This document shows, in pieces, positions 16,654-25,055 of a stretch of DNA of 64,000 nt; position 1 is the first letter of the stretch, and the number at the start of each line of letters is the position of its first letter. The stretch lies in the NCBI RefSeq assembly GCF_014650715.1, contig NZ_BMVM01000021.1, forward strand, positions 1-64,000. The letters are read 5' to 3'. Origin of the DNA: Streptomyces bluensis. Its GTDB lineage: Bacteria; Actinomycetota; Actinomycetes; Streptomycetales; Streptomycetaceae. Position numbers and translations under genes: made by a program. Below the pieces are notes generated by a model, which saw nothing but the letters and a program-made list of their open reading frames with translations, was not told where the DNA came from and did no database searches.

Positions 16654-17457
16654 TCAGCCGAGCTTGGCGACCTTGCGGGTGCTCAGGTCGATGATGAAGG
16701 CGCGGGTGTCGATCCAGGGCCCGTTCTTGACCTTGCTGAAGAGCCGCAGGCACCGCTGCTCGCCGCACTTGGCGAGGGTGCCGGGCTTGGTGCCCGCGTC
16801 CGCGCGGAAGACCATGCCGCTGAGGACCAGCTGGTCGGGCGAGGTGAGTTCCTTGCCGGTGGCGTCCTTGTAGTCGGCCTTCAGGTCCGCTCCGAGCGGG
16901 TCGTCGATCAGGAGCCGGGCGGCCTCTACCGTCTCGGTACGGCTGAACGGCGGCTGCACTCCGCGCTGGGTGCCGGTCTGCTCGACCTTGCCGGTGTCCA
17001 GGTTGACGGTCCTGGTGACGAGCGTGTCGTTCTTGTAGTCGTAGAACGTGACGTCCGCGCGCCGGGGAGCGCCCGGGGCGTCCAGTTCGTCCGCGTCCGG
17101 CTCGGCGAGTTCGACGTTGATGCGTTCGGGACCGCGCTCGCCCTCGGCGTTCTCGCCGCTGCGGAGCAGCTGCGGGCTCAGGGCGATCCGCTCGACGCGC
17201 TTCGTCTCGTCGTCGGTGAGCGGGTCACGGCCCGTCCCCTTGTCCCCCTCGGCCGGAGCCGCCTCCACGACACCGGGCTGCACCTCGCCCTGCCCCTGCC
17301 CCTGCCCCGCCTGTTCCGCCTGCTGTCCGGTGCTGCCGGACTCGTCGGCGGAGACCGACCCCGGCAGCGTGATCCCCACCATCACAGCTGTCCCGGCCAC
17401 CGCGATGGCCGCGCCCGCCACCACCTTGCCCAGGTGGCGGTGCACTGTCTTGCGCAC
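16654..17457 (-). CDS. Secreted protein resembling the N2/N3 domains of copper amine oxidase
   Basis: 267 aa, GTG start behind AGGGGGA. Basic N-terminus and hydrophobic segment (residues 12-30, KVVAGAAIAVAGTAVMVGI), a Gln/Gly/Glu-rich linker, then two modules: one from RRADVTFYDYKNDTLVTRTV to GVQPPFSRTETVEAARLL, and one ending WIDTRAFIIDLSTRKVAKLG. These resemble the small alpha/beta N2 and N3 domains before the catalytic domain in copper amine oxidases (my reading, not a search). It ends 83 nt before the catalytic-domain gene on the same strand, so the two probably form one operon and a two-protein enzyme. Confidence 0.6.
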   Translation of the reverse strand: MRKTVHRHLGKVVAGAAIAVAGTAVMVGITLPGSVSADESGSTGQQAEQAGQGQGQGEVQPGVVEAAPAEGDKGTGRDPLTDDETKRVERIALSPQLLRSGENAEGERGPERINVELAEPDADELDAPGAPRRADVTFYDYKNDTLVTRTVNLDTGKVEQTGTQRGVQPPFSRTETVEAARLLIDDPLGADLKADYKDATGKELTSPDQLVLSGMVFRADAGTKPGTLAKCGEQRCLRLFSKVKNGPWIDTRAFIIDLSTRKVAKLG

Positions 17458-17652
17458 GATTCCCCCTACTCCCCCGATGTCACCAGGGGCCCATGGGTCC
17501 ATGGGTGTCGCTCGTTCGGCATACCGCGAATGCGCTGTATGCGCTGGTCGGCTGGTAAGAGGGACGTAAGTCATAGGCGGTTCCATCAGTTTGGGGGAGA
17601 CTCGACCGGGAGTCGCCCCCAAGGGCGCGGCGCAACGGGAAGAGTCGTCTCC

Positions 17653-19773
17653 ATGCAGGTCTGGCCTGGACAGGCGTATCCACTCGGTGCCACATACGAC
17701 GGCGCCGGCACCAACTTCGCGGTCTTCTCGGAGGCCGCCGACCGAGTCGAACTGTGCCTGCTGCACGACGACGGCTCGGAGACGGCGGTGGAGCTGCGGG
17801 AGACCGACGCGTTCGTACGGCACGCGTACCTGCCCGGCGTCATGCCCGGACAGCGGTACGGCTTCCGTGTGCACGGACCGTACGCGCCGGAGCGTGGGCT
17901 GCGCTGCAACTCCGCGAAGCTGCTGCTGGACCCGTACGCGCGTGCGATCAGCGGCTCGGTGAAGTGGGGCGAGGAGGTGTACGGCTATCCCTTCGGGGCG
18001 CCCGAGGAGCGCAACGACCTCGACTCGGCACCGCACACGATGACCTCGGTCGTGGTCAACCCGTACTTCGACTGGGGCGACGACCGGCGGCCCCGCACCG
18101 AGTACCACCACACGGTGATCTACGAGGCGCATGTGAAGGGTCTGACCATGCGGCACCCGGGGCTGCCGGAGGAGCTGCGCGGCACATACGCGGCCCTGGC
18201 GCACCCGGCCGTCATCGAGCACCTGACGGAACTGGGCGTCACCGCGCTGGAGCTGATGCCGGTGCACCAGTTCGTGAACGACCACCGGCTGGTGGACCTG
18301 GGCCTGGGCAACTACTGGGGCTACAACACGATCGGCTTCTTCGCCCCGCACAACGCGTACGCGTCCTGGGGCGACCGCGGGCAGCAGGTGCTGGAGTTCA
18401 AGTCCGCGGTGCGGGCGCTGCACGAGGCCGGGATCGAGGTGATCCTGGACGTGGTCTACAACCACACGGCGGAGGGCAACCACCTGGGCCCGACGCTGTC
18501 CTTCAAGGGCCTCGACAACCCGTCGTACTACCGGCTCACGGAGGACCCGCGCTACTACATGGACACCACGGGCACGGGAAACTCCCTGCTCATGCGCTCG
18601 CCCCACGTCCTCCAGCTGATCATGGACTCGCTGCGGTACTGGGTGACGGAGATGCACGTGGACGGGTTCCGCTTCGACCTCGCGGCGACGCTGGCACGGC
18701 AGTTCCACGAGGTGGACCGGCTGTCGTCGTTCTTCGACCTCGTCCAGCAGGACCCGGTGGTCTCCCAGGTGAAGCTGATCGCCGAGCCGTGGGACGTCGG
18801 CGAGGGCGGCTACCAGGTGGGCAACTTCCCGCCGCTGTGGACCGAGTGGAACGGCAAGTACCGGGACACGGTACGGGACCTGTGGCGGGGCGAGCCGCGC
18901 ACACTGGCGGAGTTCGCGAGCCGTCTCACCGGCTCCTCGGACCTCTACCAGGACGACGGCCGCCGCCCGCTGGCCTCGATCAACTTCGTGACCTGCCACG
19001 ACGGCTTCACGCTGCACGACCTGGTCGCCTACAACGACAAGCACAACGACGCCAACGGCGAGGACAACCGCGACGGGGAGAGCCACAACCGCTCCTGGAA
19101 CTGCGGCGCGGAGGGCGAGACGGACGATCCCGCGGTCCTGGAGCTGCGCGCCCGCCAGATGCGGAACTTCATCGCCACACTGATGCTGTCCCAGGGCGTG
19201 CCGATGCTCAGCCACGGCGACGAGTTCGCGCGCACCCAGCGCGGCAACAACAACGCGTACTGCCAGGACAGCGAGCTGTCCTGGGTCCCGTGGCCCGGCG
19301 AGGACGGCGGCGTCTTCGGTGATCTGCTGGACTTCACGCGCGCGATGGTGTGGCTGCGCAAGGACCACCCGGTGCTCCGGCGCCGCCGCTTCTTCCACGG
19401 GCGCCCGGTGGAGGGCACCCACGACGACCTCTCCGACATCGCCTGGTTCACCCCGGCGGGCGAGGAGATGACCCGGCAGGACTGGGACTCGGCCCAGGCG
19501 TCGGCGCTGACCGTCTTCCTCAACGGGAGCGCGATCTCCGAGCCCGGCACCCGCGGCGAGCGCATCGCCGACGACTCGTTCCTGCTGCTGTTCAACGCCT
19601 CCCCCAAGGCACTGGACTTCGTGATCCCGGCCGACCACGGCCGCCAGTGGCAGGTCGTCGTCGACACGTCCCGCCCGGACGGCGTACCACCACAGACGGG
19701 ACCCAAGGTGCAGGGGGGCGACAGCCTGACGCTGGTGGACCGGAGCCTGACGGTGCTGCAGCGGCCGGCGTAG
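17653..19773 (+). CDS. glgX: Glycogen debranching enzyme GlgX
   Basis: 706 aa. GH13 isoamylase-type enzyme that hydrolyses alpha-1,6 branches of glycogen limit dextrins. An N-terminal CBM48 (GATYDGAGTNFAVFSEAADR) precedes the (beta/alpha)8 barrel, with nucleophile D342 in GFRFDLA, acid/base E378 in AEPWD and D450 in CHDGFTLHD. The frame is open upstream from 16639, but ATG 17653 with GGGAAGAG upstream starts at the conserved N-terminus. It lies just upstream of treY on the same strand: GlgX releases linear chains that TreY/TreZ can convert to trehalose. Confidence 0.96.
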   Translation: MQVWPGQAYPLGATYDGAGTNFAVFSEAADRVELCLLHDDGSETAVELRETDAFVRHAYLPGVMPGQRYGFRVHGPYAPERGLRCNSAKLLLDPYARAISGSVKWGEEVYGYPFGAPEERNDLDSAPHTMTSVVVNPYFDWGDDRRPRTEYHHTVIYEAHVKGLTMRHPGLPEELRGTYAALAHPAVIEHLTELGVTALELMPVHQFVNDHRLVDLGLGNYWGYNTIGFFAPHNAYASWGDRGQQVLEFKSAVRALHEAGIEVILDVVYNHTAEGNHLGPTLSFKGLDNPSYYRLTEDPRYYMDTTGTGNSLLMRSPHVLQLIMDSLRYWVTEMHVDGFRFDLAATLARQFHEVDRLSSFFDLVQQDPVVSQVKLIAEPWDVGEGGYQVGNFPPLWTEWNGKYRDTVRDLWRGEPRTLAEFASRLTGSSDLYQDDGRRPLASINFVTCHDGFTLHDLVAYNDKHNDANGEDNRDGESHNRSWNCGAEGETDDPAVLELRARQMRNFIATLMLSQGVPMLSHGDEFARTQRGNNNAYCQDSELSWVPWPGEDGGVFGDLLDFTRAMVWLRKDHPVLRRRRFFHGRPVEGTHDDLSDIAWFTPAGEEMTRQDWDSAQASALTVFLNGSAISEPGTRGERIADDSFLLLFNASPKALDFVIPADHGRQWQVVVDTSRPDGVPPQTGPKVQGGDSLTLVDRSLTVLQRPA

Positions 19774-19855
19774 TCCGTATCGTCATCGTCCATGCCTACG
19801 CCCTTGGGGGGAGCGGGTGCGCAGGTTCCGGTGGCGAGCGGGTACGTAGGTTTCC

Positions 19856-22258
19856 ATGACGTCATCCACCGTGCCCCTGGCCACCTACCGCCTCCAGCTG
19901 CAACCGGGGTTCCCCTTCGCCGCGGCGGAGGCGGCCGTGCCCTATCTGGCCTCGCTCGGTGTGTCGCATCTGCACCTGTCGCCGGTGCTGGAGGCCGTGC
20001 CCGGGTCGGCGCACGGGTACGACGTGGTGGACCACGCGCGCGTGCGGGGCGAGCTGGGCGGGGAGGCGGCGCTGCGGTCGCTGGCACGCACCGCGCGGGC
20101 GCACGGCCTCGGGCTGGTCGTGGACATCGTGCCGAACCACATGGCGATGGTGCCCCGGCACAACCGGCCGCTGTGGGAGGTGCTGAGGGAGGGCCCGGGG
20201 TCGCCGTACGCGCGGTGGTTCGACATCGACTGGGACGTGCGGGGCGGGCAGGTGCTGCTGCCGGTGCTGGGCGGTCCGCTCGGCGCGGAGATCGACCAGC
20301 TCGTGGTCGACGGGAAGGAGCTGCGCTACCACGAGCAGGTGTTCCCGCTGCGGGAGGGGACCGAGAAGCTGCCCCTGCCGCAGCTCCTGGACGCGCAGTG
20401 GTACCGGCCGGTGTGGTGGCGGCTGGCCCGTACCGAGCTCAACTACCGGCGCTTCTTCAGCATTTCGGAGCTGATCGGCGTGCGGGTGGAGGACCCGGAG
20501 GTGTTCGACGCCACGCACGCGAAGATCCTGCAGCTGCTGGACGAGGGGGTCGTCGACGGGCTGCGGGTCGACCATCCCGACGGGCTCGCCGATCCGGACG
20601 GGTATCTGCGGCGGCTGCACGAGGCGACGGGCGGGCGCTGGACGGTCGTCGAGAAGATCCTCGCGGAGGGCGAGCCACTGCCCCCGGCCTGGCCCGTCGC
20701 GGGCACCACCGGGTACGACGCGCTGCGGCACGTGGACGGGTTGTTCGCCGATCCGGGCGGTGTCGGTGAACTCCGCGGCCAGTACCGGCGGTTCGCGGCG
20801 CCGGAGGCCGACCGGGGCGGCCGCTGGGAGTCGACGGTGCGGCGGGCCGCGTACCAGGTGCTGGGCCACGAGCTGGCCGCGGAGGTCGACCGTCTCACGC
20901 GCGCGGCGCACCGGTTGTGCGACCGATCGCCCGATCCCGCCCTGCGCGACCACGCCCCCTGGGCGCTGCGCACGGCCCTCGTCGAGCTGCTGGTGCGCCT
21001 GGAGGTGTACCGGCCGTACACCTCGGGGGACGCCGCCCTGGTCGTCACCGAGGAGGCCGCGGCCGAGGCGCGCACGGTGTTCACGGTGCCGGAGGAGTCC
21101 CGGGCGGTCGACACCGTGCGGAACCTGCTGCTGGGGCGGGCCGGTGAGGGGCCCGAGGGCATGGAGCTGCGGACCCGTTTCGCGCAGACGGCGTCCGCGC
21201 TGCGCGCCAAGTCCGTGGAGGACACGGCGTTCTACCGCTATGTGCCGCTGCTGTCGGCGAACGAGGTGGGCCAGAACCCCGCAGGCCCGGCCGTCGCTCC
21301 GGAGGTCTTCCACGCCTACTGCGCGCGTGTGCAGCGCGACTGGCCCGCCACGGGCACCGTCCTGTCGACGCACGACACCAAGCGCAGCGCCGACGTGCGG
21401 GCCGCGCTGGCCGTGCTCACCGAGTGCCCCGAGCGGTGGGCCGAGGCGCTGGCCGAGGTGACGCGCGAGGGTTCCGGCATGCCCGATCCGCAGCTGGCCT
21501 GGGTTGCCTGGCAGACGGCGTTCGGGCTGGGTCCCGCCTCCGGGGAGCGCCTCCAGGGGGCGCTGCTCAAGCATGTGCGGGAGGCCGGGCTGCACACGTC
21601 GTGGACCGAGCAGGACCCCGCGTACGAGCGGGCGGTGGCCGACTTCGTGGCGCGGGGCCCGGGCGGCGACGCCCGCATGGCCGCGCTCAGGAGCAGCCTG
21701 GAGCCGCATGTGCGGGCGAACGTCCTGGGCGCCGCCCTGGTCCACCTGACGATGCCGGGCGTGCCGGACCTCTACCAGGGCACGGAGGGCGAGTACCGGG
21801 CGCTGGTGGACCCGGACAACCGGGAGCCGTTCACGCCCCCGGAGCAGACCGAGGAGCAGCCCTCGGAGCGGTCATCGGAGAAATCCCGGCTGACCACGGC
21901 CGCCCTGCGGTTGCGGGGCCGGCGGCCCGGCGCCTTCGGGGAAACGGCGACGTACGGGCCGCTGACCGCCGAGGGGCCTGGCGCGGCGCACTGTGTCGCG
22001 TTCGTGCGCTCCGGTGAGGTCGTCGCGGCCGTCACCCGGCTTTCGCTGCGGCTGGCCGAGGCGGGCGGCTGGCGGGAGACCCGGCTGGTGCTGCCTCGCG
22101 GGCGGTGGGCCGACGTCCTCGCTCCGGAGCGCGAGTTCACGGGGCACGTACGGGTGGCGGAACTCTTCGACCGGCTGCCCGTGGCGCTGCTCGAACGCGT
22201 CCGGGAGGAGCATCGCGGGCAGACAGGGACGACGCTCCCGCCCGGCGGTACAGCGTGA
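19856..22258 (+). CDS. treY: Malto-oligosyltrehalose synthase (TreY)
   Basis: 800 aa. GH13 enzyme converting the reducing-end alpha-1,4 bond of maltodextrins into an alpha,alpha-1,1 bond. N-terminal ATYRLQLQPGFPFAAAEAAV and HLHLSPVLEAVPGSAHGYDV are hallmark sequences; predicted catalytic residues are D239 (GLRVDHPDG), E266 (VVEKIL) and D507 (STHDTKRS). It follows glgX by 82 nt. The partner TreZ is encoded 2.8 kb downstream, separated by the protease/inhibitor pair and an FHA gene. Confidence 0.96.
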   Translation: MTSSTVPLATYRLQLQPGFPFAAAEAAVPYLASLGVSHLHLSPVLEAVPGSAHGYDVVDHARVRGELGGEAALRSLARTARAHGLGLVVDIVPNHMAMVPRHNRPLWEVLREGPGSPYARWFDIDWDVRGGQVLLPVLGGPLGAEIDQLVVDGKELRYHEQVFPLREGTEKLPLPQLLDAQWYRPVWWRLARTELNYRRFFSISELIGVRVEDPEVFDATHAKILQLLDEGVVDGLRVDHPDGLADPDGYLRRLHEATGGRWTVVEKILAEGEPLPPAWPVAGTTGYDALRHVDGLFADPGGVGELRGQYRRFAAPEADRGGRWESTVRRAAYQVLGHELAAEVDRLTRAAHRLCDRSPDPALRDHAPWALRTALVELLVRLEVYRPYTSGDAALVVTEEAAAEARTVFTVPEESRAVDTVRNLLLGRAGEGPEGMELRTRFAQTASALRAKSVEDTAFYRYVPLLSANEVGQNPAGPAVAPEVFHAYCARVQRDWPATGTVLSTHDTKRSADVRAALAVLTECPERWAEALAEVTREGSGMPDPQLAWVAWQTAFGLGPASGERLQGALLKHVREAGLHTSWTEQDPAYERAVADFVARGPGGDARMAALRSSLEPHVRANVLGAALVHLTMPGVPDLYQGTEGEYRALVDPDNREPFTPPEQTEEQPSERSSEKSRLTTAALRLRGRRPGAFGETATYGPLTAEGPGAAHCVAFVRSGEVVAAVTRLSLRLAEAGGWRETRLVLPRGRWADVLAPEREFTGHVRVAELFDRLPVALLERVREEHRGQTGTTLPPGGTA

Positions 22259-22265
22259 ACCGTGG

Positions 22266-22279
22266 CCCACGCGCGTGGG
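22266..22279. terminator. Palindrome between convergent treY and the inhibitor gene
   Basis: CCCACGCGCGTGGG is a perfect 14-bp palindrome eight bases after the treY stop; two further GCGCGCGTG blocks follow before 22319. It could act as a short terminator for the converging genes, but the arms are short and there is no loop spacing. Confidence 0.35.
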
Positions 22280-22319
22280 TCACGCCGAGCCGTACGCGCG
22301 CGTGCGTCACGCCGGGGCC

Positions 22320-22817
22320 CTACGCGCGCGTGGGCGGACGTCCGAGGGCGGCCCGCGCACGCGGACCGTGGGGCTCCTTCGCCGCGCGGCTTCCCTCGGC
22401 GGGCTCCGAGAGCGCGAACACGGCGCCCGTGTTCGCTGCCATCAGACAGGCGTTGGAGAACGTCTTCGTGTAGGCGACCGGCCGGCCGTTCCACTGGCCG
22501 CGCGCCGACGCGGTGACCGGGGCGTGGACCATCGGGCAGTAGACGTCCTTGGGCGGGATGCGGGCGATGTCGCCGCCGGCCTCCCGGAGCTCCTCGCAGG
22601 CCCGGGCGGCGTGCCGGTGGCCCTGGGGCGGCCCGCAGAGCAGCAGCGTGCCCCGGGTCTCCCTGGACCGGGTGTCGCCCTTGGCGACCGTGACGTAGAG
22701 CCAGTTGCCGGGGGCGGTCTCCCGGGGCGTCGGCTGGGCCGGGGCCGAGCCCAGCGCGAGGAGGGCGAGGGCCAGCGGCAGGGCGGTGCGTACCGCGCGC
22801 AGAGTGTGGTGCGTCAT
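22320..22817 (-). CDS. Subtilisin inhibitor-like (SSI) secreted protease inhibitor
   Basis: 165 aa. Signal peptide (hydrophobic TALPLALALLALG), then the SSI fold: C61/C74 and C94/C124 disulfide pairs, reactive loop CPMVHAPV with P1 Met96, and FSNACLM near the second disulfide. P1 Met predicts inhibition of subtilisin-like rather than trypsin-like proteases. About 28 residues follow the usual VFAL end of SSI and are basic/Pro-rich. Its ATG overlaps the stop of the carboxypeptidase gene (ATGA), so the two are translationally coupled. Confidence 0.9.
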   Translation of the reverse strand: MTHHTLRAVRTALPLALALLALGSAPAQPTPRETAPGNWLYVTVAKGDTRSRETRGTLLLCGPPQGHRHAARACEELREAGGDIARIPPKDVYCPMVHAPVTASARGQWNGRPVAYTKTFSNACLMAANTGAVFALSEPAEGSRAAKEPHGPRARAALGRPPTRA

Positions 22818-24133
22818 TCCCTGTGCATCGGCACGGCGGGGTGCGAGCCCCAGCCCCGCTCACCCGAATGCGAGTCCACGCGCGCGTGCCGCCCGGCCAG
22901 CTCGAACGCGGCAACGACCACCCGCGACTGGTACTCCACCTGGCGCGTGACCGGAATCCACCGGGCTCCGAAGCCGTCCCGGTAGTCGGCGCACCATGCG
23001 TCGATGAGCCGGTCGAGGTCGGGCAGCGCGCCGGACGGGTCCTCTCCGGCGCGGGTCACGAGCTGGTGCAGCAGTCCCGCCGTCCGCAGGGCCACCCGGC
23101 GGGCCGAGAGGGCGAGGGCCGTCAGACGGGCCGTGTCGAGCGGCGGCAGCGGGCGCAGAGTGTAGGTGTCGGGGTCCCAGGAGTCGGCGACGTCGGGGAC
23201 CACCAGTAGATAGTCGTCCACCGGCGCGAGGAGGCGGGCGGCGTCGGGACCTTCGCGCACCGAGGGGCGTACTCGCGCGAGGAGGGCCGCCAGGAGGGCC
23301 GTGTCGCGGCGCAGGGAGCGGCTGACGGCGCGGAGCACCGCGTCGCCGTCCGGGGGCGGCATGGCCTTCTCCACGGACGTCACGCCCCACATGGGGGCCT
23401 CGACGACCGCGGTCACCGTGCCGTACCGGTGCGGGTGGAACCACGTGGACTCGACGGCCGCCTCCGTGATGGCGGCGATCCGGCCGCCCGGCCTCGGTGG
23501 CGGGATGCGGTAGACGGCGGGGCCGAGCCTCGGCCAGTACAGGGTGTCGTAGGGGCCGAGTTCGCGCGGGACGCCGAGGCGCGCGGCGATCTGCGCGACA
23601 CGCCGGGAGATGCCGGGCAGGTCACGGGTCAGCTCGACGAAGGCGCCGCCGACGTCCACGCCGTGCAGGGAGCACTGGAAGAAGGGCCGCAGCTCGTCCT
23701 GGACGTCGAGCAGGGCGCGGGTCTCCGGCAGGACGGCCCCGTCCGCGCCCTCGGGGAGCCATTCGGGTTGTTCCAGGAAGCCGGGGCGGAAGAAGTTCCG
23801 GAAGTAGTTCCCCAGCGTGTACGGGCCCGCCAGCCAGCGCTCGTTGCGGCGGGCGCCGTCCGGGTCGAGACACAGCAGCAGGTTCCAGGTGACGTCGGCG
23901 TCCTCGCACAGCCGGGGGTCGGCGAGGGCCCGCTCGGCGAGGCGCAGGACCGTGCCGCCGCCCACGGGTTCGTTGGCGTGCGGTCCGGCGACGACGAGGC
24001 TGTGCCGGCTGCCATGGCCGACGGAGAGCAGCCACAGGGGTGTGCCCGCCCGTGAGGTCCCCACACGGCGCAGCCTGGCGTCCCGTGGGTGCCGGGCGAC
24101 GAGGGCCGCGGCGCGGGCGGACAGTTCGTCCAC
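22814..24133 (-). CDS. M14-family zinc carboxypeptidase
   Basis: 439 aa from GTG 24133. Zinc ligands H52 and E55 (GPHANEP) and H157 (CSLHGVD), catalytic glutamate E245 (AVVEAPMWG): a complete M14 site. No signal peptide is apparent, so the enzyme is probably cytoplasmic. The GTG lacks an RBS; nine codons upstream an in-frame CTG (24158-24160) has GGGGAGG six bases before it and would add LPPLLRYPT, so the real start may be CTG 24160. It overlaps the SSI inhibitor gene by 4 nt. Confidence 0.85.
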   Translation of the reverse strand: MDELSARAAALVARHPRDARLRRVGTSRAGTPLWLLSVGHGSRHSLVVAGPHANEPVGGGTVLRLAERALADPRLCEDADVTWNLLLCLDPDGARRNERWLAGPYTLGNYFRNFFRPGFLEQPEWLPEGADGAVLPETRALLDVQDELRPFFQCSLHGVDVGGAFVELTRDLPGISRRVAQIAARLGVPRELGPYDTLYWPRLGPAVYRIPPPRPGGRIAAITEAAVESTWFHPHRYGTVTAVVEAPMWGVTSVEKAMPPPDGDAVLRAVSRSLRRDTALLAALLARVRPSVREGPDAARLLAPVDDYLLVVPDVADSWDPDTYTLRPLPPLDTARLTALALSARRVALRTAGLLHQLVTRAGEDPSGALPDLDRLIDAWCADYRDGFGARWIPVTRQVEYQSRVVVAAFELAGRHARVDSHSGERGWGSHPAVPMHRE

Positions 24134-24333
24134 GGTCGGGTAGCGCAGGAGTGGCGGCAGGGCACACCTCCCCTGTTCGGCGCCGTCGTTTCACCTGGTG
24201 TGCATGGCGTACGCACAGTCAGTCACGCCTTCGGGGGTACGTCAACACCACGGACGGTAAGAGGAACTTCAGCAACGCGCTCGGTAAACCCCAGCCCAGA
24301 GGTGTGATCGGGAGCCGTCCGGGCCCTGCTGGA

Positions 24334-24885
24334 TCACTGCGAGGCGAGCCGGAACGCCATCCGCCCGAAGCTCACCTGGTCGCCGTCCCGCACGACGGCC
24401 GCGCCGATGACACGTCGTCCGTTCACCGTCGTGCCGTTCGTCGAGCCGAGGTCGCGCAGCACCCACAACCCGCCCTGGTGCCTGAGTTCGGCGTGCACGC
24501 GGGAGACGGTCTCGTGGGTGAGGCGCAGCCCGTTGGCGGGGTCGCGGCCTATGCGCAGCGGGTGGCCGTTCCCCGGGTGGGGCAGCAGCAGCTTGGGGAG
24601 CTGCTCGGCCTGCCAGGCCCGGCGCAGCCGTACGGTGAAGCCGGAGACCGCCTCGACCGTGCCGAACACCAGCCGGGACCAGCGGCTGTCGGTGGGCAGG
24701 TCGGCGGTGAGCGCGGCGAGCTCGTCGGTGCGGCGGGCGACGAGGGCCAGTTCCATGCGCCGGACGAACGTGTCGTGGGAGAGACGCCCGAGGGCGACGC
24801 CGTCACGGAGCACCTTCAGCGCCCGGTCGCGCTCCGCGTCGGACAGGCGCGCGGGGTACGTGTTGAACTCGAAGGACGACGTCAC
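24334..24885 (-). CDS. DUF1707-FHA domain protein
   Basis: 183 aa. Residues 13-63 are a DUF1707 module (RLSDAERDRALKVLRDGVAL...); residues 105-180 form an FHA domain with IGRDPANGL, SRVHAEL and GSTNGTTVNGR, the phosphothreonine-reading residues. It probably binds a protein phosphorylated by a Ser/Thr kinase; no kinase gene is adjacent. No membrane segment. Divergent from treZ, sharing a promoter region of about 170 bp. Confidence 0.9.
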   Translation of the reverse strand: MTSSFEFNTYPARLSDAERDRALKVLRDGVALGRLSHDTFVRRMELALVARRTDELAALTADLPTDSRWSRLVFGTVEAVSGFTVRLRRAWQAEQLPKLLLPHPGNGHPLRIGRDPANGLRLTHETVSRVHAELRHQGGLWVLRDLGSTNGTTVNGRRVIGAAVVRDGDQVSFGRMAFRLASQ

Positions 24886-25055
24886 GCTGGTGATTGTCGG
24901 GCAGCACGGCCGGGGTGTCCAGAAAACGCGAAACGGCCGCCACCGGCAACAGGGTTGTCCCGCGGGGCAAATGGGCCGATTGGACAGCGAAGTGATCGTG
25001 TGTGGCGCACCATGGACGGGCTACCTCACGATCAGCCGCTGAAGGGGAGCCGTCC

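Noticed and set aside
16654..19638. 994-aa minus-strand frame including the amine-oxidase N-domain protein
   Set aside because: Only the last 268 codons (from GTG 17457 with its RBS and signal peptide) are real; the rest is antisense to glgX.
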